From Phytophthora quininea (Eukaryota > Oomycota > Peronosporomycetes > Peronosporales > Peronosporaceae), in NCBI GenBank assembly GCA_011947345.1, contig JAAVTG010000524.1, forward strand, positions 62,001-126,000: a DNA stretch of 64,000 nucleotides, in the 5' to 3' direction. Of this stretch, positions 11,845 to 24,103 are shown piece by piece (position 1 is the first letter of the stretch; each line of letters begins with the position of its first letter). The notes under the pieces are model-generated. The model searched no databases and was not told where the DNA came from. It saw only the letters and a program-made list of their open reading frames with translations. Position numbers and translations under genes: made by a program.

Positions 11845-12141
11845 ATGCGTGTCAGCTACATATTGGTGTTAATGGCCGTTTACCTCGGAAGCGGGTGTGC
11901 CGTCCAACGTCTTCGCGCAACGGATTTGTCGCCGTCGAGCGTTGGCTCCCTACCGGCCCACGACGCCACCGAAGCCAACGAGAGAAGACTTGAACCGGCC
12001 GGCTGGAGCAGCATTCTGTACAAGATGATGGGGAAGAAGAAGCAGGAGAAGTATCTAAAGAATCTGCAGATACCTCCCATGAAGAAGGGAAAGCTGGTCG
12101 GGGAGGTGGTCGACGGGAAGTTCAAATACGTTTTGGTGTAA
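11845..12141 (+). CDS. Small RXLR-type effector, 98 aa
   Basis: Intact frame with ATG at 11845 and TAA at 12139-12141. The signal peptide is residues 1-19, an RXLR variant QRLR is at 21-24, and ERR at 46-48 follows an acidic stretch. The short C-terminal domain contains YLKNL, a KGK segment and a KYVLV end. It is paralogous to the gene at 6970, and the upstream 110 bp are shared too (CGATTACG, CCCAGT and GACGACCATGCG are common to both). The first Arg of RXLR is replaced by Gln in both paralogues, so translocation by the classical motif is uncertain. Confidence 0.8.
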   Translation: MRVSYILVLMAVYLGSGCAVQRLRATDLSPSSVGSLPAHDATEANERRLEPAGWSSILYKMMGKKKQEKYLKNLQIPPMKKGKLVGEVVDGKFKYVLV

Positions 12142-12229
12142 GACCACATCTTAAAACAGGGATGCATTTGAGGTTTGCCTGGTGACTTTCTTCGAATATA
12201 ACTTTTTCTCTTGGTGAACTCAATGAACC

Positions 12230-14547
12230 TCAAAGTTCGTACGGTTCAACATTTGTCGAAATCGACACCGCTTTGTTGCTTTCAAAAAATGTTTCACCGC
12301 TCGCATCCCAATCGTTGTAGTCGGTAGTCGGCTCGCGGAAGTATACTTGTCGATAAACTGGAGTAGCAGCAAACTCGAAGATTATCGACAGCACGTGTTG
12401 ATCCAACACAGAACATCTCGAATTGGAACGTTTCCTCTTCTTGGTGGGCTCCAGCTGTTTTCCACAAGATAACACGCTTAAGAAAGCGATTTTCCGCGCC
12501 ATCGACAGCTTCTCTGGCCTGATGCGCTTGGAATGATACTCCCGAAATTCGTGTAGATGACTATGGTACTGCGGCGGAACCACAACGTCGAGGTATTTCA
12601 AACTACGATTTAATTCCAACATTCGAAGTAGTGCTTGTAAGTCGGTGGCAATCCGGGGCTGATACAGCTGCTCGAGTTCTTCCTCGTCGTAGCCAGCCTC
12701 AAGTTCGGTTGTACGTACGCGGAGCCCGCACAGACATTTCGTTAGCGGACTATCGGGAGCACACAGCTCTTTCGAGAGTTCAGCAATGTCGTCCCAATTT
12801 AATTTCAAAGCAGGAAGTGGCAGTTTTCTATCGTGGTAATCACTGAAATCTAAGCGCAAGTCCACCAAAGTTTTCCCACCAAGCGACAGTTTCTTCACGT
12901 TTGGGCAAGTCCTCGAGATGAGATTGACGTCCAGCGCCTCGTATGGCCCATAGATCGTCAAGCACTCCAAAGATGACCCGACAGCTGCTAGCAAAAGCGG
13001 TAGACCGTCAGCAATCGTTTCCATGTATAAACTAAACCCAATGGTAAGTGATTTCAGTCCGGTCGAGGTCGTGTTTCCCGAATCTTGCTCATGAAACACG
13101 AGATCGCGACGTTGGACTTGGCACCTGCCAAATCCAGGCACCAGCGCGTTCACCCACGCACTATTTCCATCGTCGCTTATAGTCCGGACAGAAAGTATTG
13201 GCCATTGAAAACTTAGGACGCGGGAGGGCAACACAGGCTCTCCATTGTCGTCAAACTGCCATCGAATTGGCGCGCCACCTATCAGAACAGCATCCCTCTC
13301 AGCAATTACTCCTCGAGGTAACCCAAGAATTTCCTCCTCTGGATGATCCGATTCTAAGACGGATACAAAGCCCTTCATATCAGCAACCGTCATACTCTGA
13401 ATCAAAATGAGCGCTAGTGTTTCAATCGATGAAGCTTGGCGGGCTCTCTTCGAGAACAGCGCGTAGGCCAGCCACTTCCACGCTTGGCCACTGGAAACCG
13501 GGTCCTCTGGTTGCATCTCTAAGCGCAAAGACATTTTCTTCGTCGTTTGGTTTAGCACCATTGCTGAGCACATGGCCTCGTAGTCACAGCCACGAAGAGC
13601 GGGAACACACTCCAAATGAATTGTACCGAGTTGAAGTGGGTTGTCCTCATGACTCGGGCCGGAGTGGTATGCCGTATTCGCAAGTGTCGGGCTGCGACGG
13701 CCACTTTCGAAGATTCGTGCCATTAACTTCCCAAAGTTCTCCTTGCAACCTCGTGCATTATCTAAAAGAGGAGGCTTCGTTAGAATCAGTAGCGATAGTT
13801 TCGAGAGCCAGCAATTGGTCAGTACCACGTGCTCCATCAACGCCGTCAGCTCCGGGCAAAACTCAATGTGATTCAGATCCATCATCAAAGGTTCCAACAC
13901 AAACGTGCAGCGTAGTTTCCTGCCTTCAGATCTCGTTTCGAGTGGCTCGAATTATATTTCTCCCACTGTTCTTTGATGGTATTTTCCGCCGTCTCCACGT
14001 TCGTAAACACACTCATCAACTTGTCCACGTGCTCGTTCTTCCGGATACGATATGAAGCCCGCACTGGAATTTCAAGGTCCCGACCGAAGTTCTCTCCTCC
14101 CATCGCTGCAACTTTTGCCATAGCTTTCAAAAGGCGTGGCGTGGGAATTCTCTGTTCTGTCCCACAAAACCCCACCAGGTCGTCCTCTTCTTCTTTAATA
14201 TTTTTCCTGTAAAGATCCATCAGCAGCATATAGAACACGGGAATCCTCTCTTCAAACTTCTCGTGACCTTCCTCCTGTAAACTAAGACTGCAGTAGTTAA
14301 CAAGGCAGAATCTCCATGCGGAGTAGTCCACCGCCTCCACAGCTGCTAAGAGGGCCAGCGCCTCCCTCGCTCGAGTGAAAGCGCTGTGGAAATCTTCCTC
14401 CCGGAGGAAGTCTCTCCGTCGAGGGAGACTCACAGTGAGACGACGCCGCTGCTCGAGAGAGATCTCCTCCTCACGCTCGGAGTAAATGTACCAGATTTTG
14501 CCTCGCAGCAGCTCCAGCCACGGTGCCAGGAAGCGCCACTCCGCCAT
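12230..14547 (-). CDS. LRR-like oomycete family protein (about 770 aa, one frame change)
   Basis: The N-terminal part starts at ATG 14547 (MAEWRFLAPWLELL) and is charged and helical. The C-terminal part (13900-12230) continues in another frame. The two join near 13950, where the second frame reads FEPLETRSEGRKLR upstream of its first start-like codon, so this is one gene with a one-base break or a very short intron. The central region has leucine-rich-like repeats (LECLTIYG, VKKLSLGG, LKYLDVVVP). There is a nuclear-localisation-like KKRKRSN segment, then a conserved end around FAATPVYRQVYFRE. It ends 89 bp from the stop of the convergent effector at 11845. Function unknown. Paralogue, badly broken, at 3700-5330. 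Confidence 0.7.
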
Positions 14548-14639
14548 CAGTTGAAATAATATGTTTTACTTAACCAAGTATCGGATACTTGGATTCACTA
14601 TACCGAGCGTCAGCATTTTGACAATTCCAAGGGCAGCTG

Positions 14640-14950
14640 GAAGAGTTGACGAGTGCTGAGCTTTCCTCGGTCTGCGGCGACGAATTCCGGACGATTTGCG
14701 ACGACTCGCTGTGTCATGGAGGGCTCAAAACGAAGGTGTTCTCCAAAGTGCTTCATAAAGCACAAGAGGCTTTAGCCAGGTGGGGACGTCGCTCGCTTTC
14801 TTGAGCACTATTTGTCCGTCACCACCAGGGAACAAAAAGAGAGAAATATCGACTCTGCGCTGTGTAAGCTCGATGGGTTTGACGTTGATGTATTGGCCAA
14901 GATTTTCGCTTCCGCAGCACCTCCGGTGTACTTTCGGACGAGCAACTGAC
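14640..14950 (+). pseudogene. Possible unrecognised gene remnant
   Basis: Two plus-strand frames read as plausible protein: CGDEFRTICDD...LARWGR near 14670-14790, then SVTTREQKERNIDSALCKLD and LAKIFASAAPPVYF to the stop near 14948. The end faintly resembles the FAATPVYRQVYF end of the neighbouring LRR-like family, so this may be a decayed relative. No start was identified and no family recognised. Confidence 0.3.
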
Positions 14951-15047
14951 TGTGATACAAAGAGGTGGAGGCATCAAAAGCGAATTGAAGTCGCTTCTTT
15001 CATGTTGGAAACAACATCTTCTTATTGAATGTGCATAACTTATTTCC

Positions 15048-18000
15048 TTAATTGTCGATCGGTGACTTGGCCTGGTGCTGCGTCTGGCGCGTCTTGTATC
15101 GGCGCCAACGGAGCGACAAGAACGCGTAGCCGATGATAAAGTACAGCACCGTGAGCTCCAGCAAGATGAGCGTGTCGCTTCTGGCACTACGAGACGAGTC
15201 CATGCTGTAGTGAGTGAGCACTTCGTAGCCAGAGTGAGCAATGCAGTCGTCGCCATCAAATAAACCGGAGCCGGACATGCTGAAAGAGGCGTCATCACCC
15301 ACGAATGCATCGTCACCAACACTGCCGAATGAAGAGCTGCTACTTCCACTGCCGTCGCTTCCACCACAGAGAAGCAGTCCAATCCGACCCCAGAAGAGCT
15401 TCATCAGTGCTTCGTAGCCGTACTTGACGGGCGAGATGTAGTGCAGCCAGATGAGGTAGTCCGGAATATCGTCCACGTTGACAAGCAGACCGCCGAACAC
15501 CACGAAGAGCACCAACAGCAGAGCGTACACCAGGAGAGCCACACGAAGGTGTCGGAAGAGCCCCATCAAGATCGTCACTAGACCAGCGGCACTCCATGCA
15601 GCAAGCCACATGACCAGCTGCATGTAGAAGTACAACTTGAAGCCGTGGCCGATGCCGATCAGCAAGTACGCTGGAACAAACAGCAGAATCGAGAGGACGA
15701 GGAGGGGCGGCAGCTCGGCTAATACCTTGGTTAAGTACCAGCACGCCAGATAGTACCGACCGCCACGGTGCTCCCGTTCAGCAATCGCCATTTCACGAGG
15801 CAAGAAGACGAACGTCCGGTACGCGATAACCAGCATCTGCAGCACAATGATGTAAAGAAGGCACCAGCCCAGTTCTGGATGTCCTGCTGATTCTCAACAT
15901 CAAGCTGCAGGAAAACAAGTCCGAAGATCACACTGAGCACGATCATCCAGAACGAGTGCCATCCGAACACGACGTAGTAGCGTCGGAGACGGAGAACGTG
16001 ACGGCTGAATAGCATCGAGAGCTGGCCACAGCAGCCAATGCGACGACGGTGGCTTACACCGCTGCCCTGCACTTCCCAGCTATCGTCACCATTGGCGGAA
16101 ATCGGCTCGGCGTAGTGGGTCGACCACGCTTCCTTGAACAAATTAACTTGGCCATCGTCATGCTCGGAGTTCTTGCTCCCGGTTATCATCAAGCGAATAA
16201 AGTAGTCGATGGGACTCATGTACTGCGGGCATTGGAAGCCCAGGGAAGCAAAGTGCGGTACTGCCATCGATACCTTGCCTTGATAGACGGCAGCTCCACC
16301 AGCGAGGAGATAGAGCACATCAAACAGAGCATACAGGTGCGACGACGGGTGTTCCATCGAGACGACCACGGTGCGCCCACTGCGTGCTAACTGCCGCAGC
16401 TTGAGCACAACGAGCTGGGACGAATAGAAGTCCATGCCATACGTCGGCTCCTCAACAAGCAGAATCGACGGGTTTGACAGAAGTCCCGTGGCAATTGCAA
16501 GCAGCTTCAGGTCTGCCGCTGACAAGTATCGGATCAGCATATGGCGCTTTGCTGTAAGCTCAAGCTCGTCGAGCACCATTTCAACACGATCGCCTTCGGC
16601 CCCAGCCAACTCGGATTGGAATTGCAGATGCTCTTCCATCGTCAGGGTCTCGTAGAACAAATCCTCGCGTTGCACGTACGCCGAACTGTCGACAACTTTC
16701 TGCGCTGCAACTGGAGCCCCGTTGATGGTGATCCTGCCGCGCAGTCTCTTCATTTGACCGGCAAGGCTCTCCAGCAGCGCGATGTTGGCTTTGCTCGACG
16801 GTCCTGTGATCAAAGAGAGCTCGCCACATTTTGCAGAGCCATTGGCGTTGACAAGAAGGTATCGCTTCTGCTGTTCGCCATCACTAACGCTAGACTTCTT
16901 GTCAGTCGCGTCCTTGAGCCACAGACCGCTCCACCCCAAGACCACACTTGGTGCGTCGCAAACATTGTGGCCGTCAACGCGAGGGGTCTCCACTCGGATG
17001 TAGTGGTTGTCAGCTTCATTGGCACTATGATCGACTGCAGCAGAAGTGCTACGAGCAGCAGCGGTTTTCTGAGAGAGAGCAGCATTACTCGACCGTTGAC
17101 GACGAGATCCCAAGACTCCCTTGAAAGTCCAGTCGTAACGCCACTGCAATCCACTGACCCGCTTCCTCGCCATATAGACCAGGAACCAGAAGGCCACAAA
17201 AATCAGAGCCAAGCAGATCCCCAGCAGGATCAACGAGTCGCCCAAAGCAGACCGGTTTCTCATGCTGTAGTATCTCAACACGCCGTCTCCTGTCAGAGCA
17301 ACACACCTCTCGTCAGTCCAGTCGCAGTCGATTGAGCCAACACGCTTCCAGAAGATTTTCATCATGGCTTCGAAGGCGTATTTCATCGGCGAGATGTAGT
17401 GCAGCCACACCAGCCAGTCCGGGATGTCGGTCACGTTGATCAACAGGCCTCCGAACACAACAAACAGAACCAGTAAAACGCTGTACACGAGGAGTGCAAG
17501 TGTGACCTTGCGCAGAACACCCAGCGTCAAGAATGCAAGGCCAACCGCTGCCCAACCAGCCAACACAATCACGATCTGCATGTACACGTAGACCTTGAAG
17601 CCGTGGCCGATGCCAATGATCAGGAACGCAGGCACAAACAGCACGATTGAAAGGACGATCAGTGCCGGCAATTCAGCAACGAGTTTCGTAAAGTACCAGC
17701 ACAGGAGATGGTACCAGCCTCCGCGATACTCTTGTCGCTCTTGAAGAGCGATCGCCGTCTCTCTCGGCATGAACACAAACGTGCGGTAGGCGATGAACAG
17801 CATCTGCACCACGACGATGTAGAAGAAGGCACCGCTGAAGTTCTGGATCCCCTTCTGGTCGTTCAGGTCGAGTTGCAAGTAGACCAAACCAAACACGACG
17901 CCAATGAGCAATGCAGCAAGCAGGTGCCACCAGAACACAAAGCCATAGCGCGACAGCCGACGCGTGTGGCGAGCCCACAAGAGCCAAAGCTGGTTGCAGC

Positions 18001-21000
18001 ATCCCATGTGGTAGTAGCGGTTCTTCTGGTCGTAGTCGTCGACGACGTCGTCGGCGCTTGCTGCCGCAGCACGCGCTTCGTTTTCAGCGTACGCAGCAGC
18101 ATTCCGCTGAGACCATTCGCGCTTCAACATCTCAACACGAGCGACACCTTCGTCATCCACAGCTCGGTCCCCAACCACCATCTGAAGCATGAAATAATCC
18201 ATCGGACTCATGTACTCGGGACATTGATATCCGATCGTGGCGAAGTAGGCGACGCAATCCGCTGCCTTCCCGTCGTACACACACGATGCATCCGCAACCA
18301 GGTAAAGCACGTCGTACAGACCGTAGAAGTGCGAAGACGGGTGGTGCAGCGTCACGGCCACCGTCATTCCCTTCTCGAACGCGAGCCACCGCAACTTCTC
18401 CACGATTTTCTGGGCGCTGAACGTGTCGAGTCCATCGGTGGGCTCCTCAGCTAGCAGAATGGATGGGTTTGTCAATAATGCAGTGGCGATTGCAAGCAAC
18501 TTCCTGTCGCCGCGAGAAATGCCACGAAGCGAGATGCCACCGCCAATCAACTTGTCACGACAGTCGGACAAGCCCATGTCTTCGATCACTCGCTCAACAC
18601 GCTCCAGACACCTTTCGTCCGTGTGAGTACGCCGCATACGCAGCCGAGCCTGAGCAACTAAGTGCTCGTGAACCGTGAGCGTCTCGTAGAACAAGTCTTC
18701 ACGCTGGATGTACGCGATATACCGGTCCATCTTCTCGTTCCAAGCCCGGCCATTCACAGTCACGTTGCCCTCCATGGCATCTTCATATCCGGCCAGACAT
18801 GAAAGTAAAGCGAGACTCTCGCCCTTGGAAGGTCCAGTGATGACCAAGAACTCGCCAGCCTGCACTGATCCGCTCACCTCGTTCAGCACAAACTCATTCG
18901 CGGTCGATACGATGTCTTCCGAGATGTTCTTCCAGCTCCTTCGGTGAAGACGCAGCTTGCTCCACTCGATGGAGCGAGGATGCACAGTCCAAGCCGCTTC
19001 ATCGTAGTGTTCTTGACCACCGTGGCGAGGGCTTTTGACTTCGATGTATTGGTCGCCAGAGCCCAACTCCATGTCCGGCTCCGCTCCATCGATCAGCAGT
19101 GTCGTGCGGCGGTCGCTGTCTCGGATCTGCTTTCCAGTCACTGTAGCAACACTCGCAGCATTCTTGGGAGTTCCATCCGACGGAATGCTCCTGCGAATCG
19201 ACTGAATTTGAGGTGCAGCCACAGCAGCAGCAGCGAAGTATTTCGCGTCGTCTCTTTCGGCTTCTTCGGCAGGGACTTTGCCGTTGTGGGTCGAGGCAAA
19301 GGTGACTGCAGTGGTTGCCGCAGCAGCAGCGGCAGTGGCGGCAACCACGGCCGTCTTGGATTCAGTCTCTTCCTCGGGCTTGTCTTTCTTTCCCCAAAGA
19401 CCAAAGAAGCCACCACGTGCAGGCTTTTCGGAGTTGTCAGTGCTGCGGTCGGTGCTTTCACGTTCGACGGGCTGCTGCGAGTGAGCAACCGCGTCAAGAT
19501 CAGCGTCTGTAACAGCGATCACAGCTGCACCCGCTACATCATTACGAGAATTGCCATCAGGGCTGGGAGATCGACACGTAGCGAATTCTTCCTCTTCCTC
19601 GACAACAACGGTCGTTTGGGTCACCTCACCAGCACCTGCCGGCGCAGCCACGGCTTCCTCGCTGTCAATAGCACCTTGGTTCTTTGCTACGGGAGAACGG
19701 ATCTTGTCGCTAGCTGGCATCGCTTCAAACTTGGACTCGGGGCCGTACTTTGCTCCAACAGCAGCAGCGTATGAAACCTGCGTCGAGTGCTCTTCGTCTT
19801 GCTTGTGCCAGTAGGAACGAGTCTGATCTGCTGAGGGTCCAACTTCTTGCTGCGTTGCCACAGCTGAAGCTGCACCAGGGGCGGCCGCAGCAGTAGAAAC
19901 CGTTTGCTCCCGGTCCATTGGTTCACCGTCTTCACTGAGCGGAGACTTTGCTTTCTCCTTTTCGCGTCCACCCCAGAACGACCAAATGCTCCGACCCGCT
20001 TTTCGAGGAGGAGTACTGGTCGAGTTCTCAGCCTCCTCTGTCACCACCGTTGTTGTAGTGGTGTCCACCACTGGAGCTGGAGTCGGAGTAAACGACATTT
20101 CCGTAAAGATTTCGTCGTTCGTGTCGTCCACCGTTTGAGGCTGAACAGCAGAGCTTTCGCTTGCTACAGAGCTCGTCACCACTCCGGCAGCTGCACCAGC
20201 GATCGCTGCTGGCACCACGTGATGAGAGTCACGCTCCTGAGGCTTGTCAGAATCCGCATCCGGTTTAGGGACGTCAGTGATCGCAGTTTGGCCCTCTTTG
20301 GTGGACTGAATAGGAGCCTTGTCCTCTTCGGGGTCCGTGATAATGTACGTCACCCCTCAGGACTTTCCATCTCGCCGTCATGTGATCCCGGGATTTTCTG
20401 TTGGACTTCATCGGTCTCACGAGTGGTGTGAGTGATAATTGCAGGAGACGATGGAGCATCAACAGCGAATACTGCAGCAGCACCTTCTGTTGTCTGCACG
20501 ATTTCTTCAATAGCAGGACTGAACTTAACTTCCACAGCATCAGCCTCAGGCTTCTTGTTTGACTCGATTTCGGTCAGAATCTCATCACGAGCTTCCTTCG
20601 GCTCAGATTTACCACCGAAGAACGCCCAGAATCCGCCACGCGATTCCTCTTCGACTTCATCGGACTTTACTGGCTCTGTGGAAGTAACTGAGGCACCCTG
20701 GACAGACTCTTGGACACTGGGTTTTTGTTGCTCAGTTTGACTTTCAGGCCCTTTGCTCGCCAAAGCAGCAGCACCAGCAACGATAGCGGCGGTAGCACCG
20801 GCAGTAATAGGTAGCACACTGCTGTGCTTCGGGGACCCCGAGATTTCTTCGTCGCTGTGGGCAAGTTGCGCACCAGTAGAATGCTCTGCTGTGCCAAACG
20901 TGGGGACTGCCTCGTTCACATCGACAGGCTCGACAACATCAGCTTCACCCTCAACAACGTCAACAGTGGCGACTTCATCAACCGGTTGCTGTTGCTCCTC

Positions 21001-24000
21001 CTTCCTGGAAGTTCGCGTTTCGACCCCCATACTCGTAGCAACATGCTGCGGCTCTGGTGCATTGGTAGCGGCTTCAGAAACCTCGGATACATTTGTGACG
21101 ACGGATCCCGCAGCTTGCTGTTCCGGTTCTTCCTCGGATCGACTGAAGAAGCCCCAGAAGCCGCCGCTGCTGCTTTGACGCGGGCGCTGCACGGAGCCTT
21201 CATGAGCAAATTCTTTCGTCGTTACCGAACTTGTTGAGCTATCCGACACGTCGTGCACCTCAGACATCTTTGCAGCGGCCACGACATCCGGAGAATCCGA
21301 GTTGGTCAGCGTCGCCGTAGCAACAGCGGCAGAAGCACCGGCGGCAGCGGCAGCAACAATCGGCTTGTTATCCTCGGAATCTGCATCGCTCACGGGGATA
21401 GCAGCCTCCTCTTCGACAACATCAGGAATGCTGTGCGATACTTGAGGAATGACAGCTGCATGTCCTTCTTGGATGACTTCAGGCACAAGTGGCGATTCCA
21501 TTGGCACGTGGTCGGCCTCGTTGTCGATAAATTCGGTGCTCTCCTCCAACACATTGCTTGGCGTCGTGAACACTTCGTCATCGCTTTCGGTAGGTGATAG
21601 CTCCAAAATGTCAGCTTGAGGAGCTTCGTTCGACGTCGTCGTCACGGAAGGCTCGTCAATTGAAGCAACCGAATACGCTGTTTCTTCGGGCTGATCGATT
21701 GCTGCGTCCTTGTCAGCTGACGGTCCACCAACATTGGGAGAAGCCCCGCCTTGCAACGTCTCGTTGCTTTCGACGGTCTCAGTTACTGCTTCAGGTGCAG
21801 TGGCATCCTCATTCACTGAAATCGGAGTCTTCACCTCATCGGCATCGTCTGAAGGCGCCGCTTCCTCTCTGGGGAGAGCAGAGTCGCCTTCGTTCTTCGT
21901 GAAGTAATCCCACTTGACCGCTGGCTGAAACCCGGACGTTTCGGTCGTGTCGGGACTTGTCGATCCCTCTTCGGGTTCCGTCACAACTGTCATGTTTCTT
22001 CGCGTCGCTGTGGTCTTTCTGCCCAACGATGTGCTGCTCTCGACCGCCTCAGCATCTTCCGTTTCTGGCTCGATAGCCTTCGTCACCTCCTTCGATTCAT
22101 TAGAAGCGCTGACGGTGGTCCGCCTAGGAACGACGCCTTGATACGCCACAAAGCCACCTCGACTGGACCCTCCCAAGGATTCGTCGCTGCTGTCTTCGCT
22201 TTGAACGAATTCTGCATCGAGGTCGAGACTGTCCGTGTCGTCGTCTTGGTTCGAATCCGATGCCGCCGTGCGAGTGACTACACGGCGAGTTGTTCTACGA
22301 CGACTACTGGTAGGAGCTCTCTCACTGCCGAAGTCACCGTCAATGGAGCGGACTTCGTCTTCAGACTCGGCCCCAGAGATGGAGCCGGTAGATTGGACGA
22401 CCGTGCGCCGAACCGTACGTCCTGGAGTCACAACACGGCGAGTAATTCGTCGGCTGCCGGTGGGAGTCTCACTTGTGACACTGCTGACGCTACCCGTGAA
22501 GCTACCAGCGCTGGCGAGGGAGCGTTCTTCATCTTCAATGGCATTTCCGTCGGCGTCGATGAACTGATCGACAGCGACCCGCGTGCCGTCTTGACCAACA
22601 ACCATACGTCGAACGACACGACGTGTGGTTCTCTGACTGCCTGGCGTCCCAGACGAGTCCTTGGTGACAGTCTCCGTAGATGCTGCGTCGCCTTCCGTCG
22701 AGACCACGTTGCCGTCGGCGTCCAAGAATCTCACTTCTTCATGGATCAGTCCGTCGGCTCCCGTCCGGCGGATGACCACTCGTCGTAAAGTCTTCCCCGG
22801 CGTCACAACTCGCTTTGTAAAGCTTCTGGTGCGAACCAATTCGCTTCCGTCGCTCTGCACGACATTGCCGTTGGCGTCCGCGTACTGCACTTCCTCGTGG
22901 ACTTTGCCATCCGCACCAATTCGTCGGACGATCACCCGCCGGACGGTCTTGCTCGGGGTAGTAACAGAACGAGTCGTCGATGTGGATTTTGCGGCATTCT
23001 CGTAGGCAGTGACGTCTCCTTCGGTCTTGACGACGTTTCCGTCGGCGTCGAGATACTGCACCAGCTCGCAGACTTGTCCATTGGCCCCCGTCCGGCGCAG
23101 CGTTCGCTTCTTCAATTTGGCGGGCGTCGCAATCTGGCGCGTTGAGGTTTCCCGGCTGGCCGTTGTCACTGTCGTCCTCGTCGTTCCTTCGTTCGCTGAG
23201 GCAAACAAGGCCTCGCCATCGTCGACGACCGTGCCATCGACGTCGAGGTACCGCACTTCTTCGTGGATTTGTCCATCAACTCCAGCATTACGAGCGGCAA
23301 CTCGCCTGATTGTCAAGCCCTGAGATGTGGTGCGCGTCGTCGTCAATTGACTTGTCGGTGTTTCGGCGGTCGTCTCTCCGCCGAAGAAGTCGCCTTCGCT
23401 TGTGTTGACCACGTTGCCGGAGGCGTCCACGTACTGCACGACTTCGTGGACTTTACCGTCGGCGCCAGTCGTGCGCACAATTCGGCGGCGCAATGTCTTT
23501 CGTGGAGAAGCGACGATCCGTCTCGTCGTCTTGGTCGACTGTGGTGGAGTGGTGGTCGTTTGAACAGTCAATGCTGGCACTCGCTTGACCACGAGGTTGG
23601 TCAGCATTTCACTGGGCGGGAGGTCGCTGCTCTGAGCTTCTTCAGGGTGGAGCGAGCCTTCGCTCTCCACCATCCCGTGGAGGTCGGTAGACGTCCCCAT
23701 GAGTCGTCTGGCCAGCGACTCTCGACTCGGAGACGACAGTCTCTTGGTCGGGTGCTTCTTCACCGTGTAGTGTGTGGTGGCATCTCCATCTTCTGTCTTG
23801 ACAAAGAATCTCTGTTGATTGCTGGCCTTGGCCAGCTCTGCATCGGCTCCGGGGTGCCTCCATCGGAGAATCCGTCGTAGGATGCCCCCTCTTCAAACGA
23901 CGACGCCGACGTCGCCGACCCGGGAGTCATCAACTGCTTCTGGAGAAGCTGCCTGGTTCCGATCCCGCCAAAGCTCGGAGACGCAAAGTTGCCTTCTCTC

Positions 24001-24103
24001 AGGTGGGCATTGCGCTTGAGCGCCGCTCCTCTCGACGAGTGCGTGGTACCGACTTGCGTCTGGTTATCCGGGACTTGGTCCTGGGGGTCGAAGGGTCCGC
24101 CAT
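15048..24103 (-). CDS. Giant repeat-rich protein fused to a degenerate full-size ABCG transporter
   Basis: About 3,000 codons read from ATG at 24103 to the stop at 15048, with four one-base frame changes (near 24005, 23845, C4 at 20353-20356, A3 at 15854-15856). Across 20353 the protein reads on directly (ESPEG then TYIITDPEED). Order: Arg/Ser-rich start; six or seven repeats with GADGKVHEEVQY and DADGNVV (about 22540-23510); a long acidic, Ala/Val-rich region with four Trp/Phe-rich motifs; NBD1 (18900-18150), membrane domain 1 (17970-17160), NBD2 (16850-16180), membrane domain 2 (15990-15060). NBD-TMD-NBD-TMD is the PDR/ABCG order. Both P-loops lack the lysine (GPSKGESLA, GPSSKANIA), signatures are ISRGDRK and LSAADLK, and Walker B reads AEEPTDGLD and VEEPTYGMD. 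ATP-driven transport is therefore doubtful. Confidence 0.8.
22540..23510 (-). repeat. Protein-coding repeats with GADGKVHEEVQ / DADGNVV core
   Basis: Within the giant ABCG-fusion gene, units of roughly 55-70 codons recur six or seven times. Each has a basic RRVxxRR lead, a TGADGKVHEEVQYxDADGNVV-like core (variants GVDGQIHEEVRYLD, GANGQVCELVQYLD, GQDGTRVAVDQFID) and a Ser/Thr/acidic linker. The core resembles a short beta-hairpin repeat of unknown role. Confidence 0.8.

Noticed and set aside
16049..24019. Several plus-strand frames of 60-276 codons across 16-24 kb
   Set aside because: They are antisense to the giant ABCG-fusion gene; GC-rich coding sequence leaves the opposite strand open. 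No domains.
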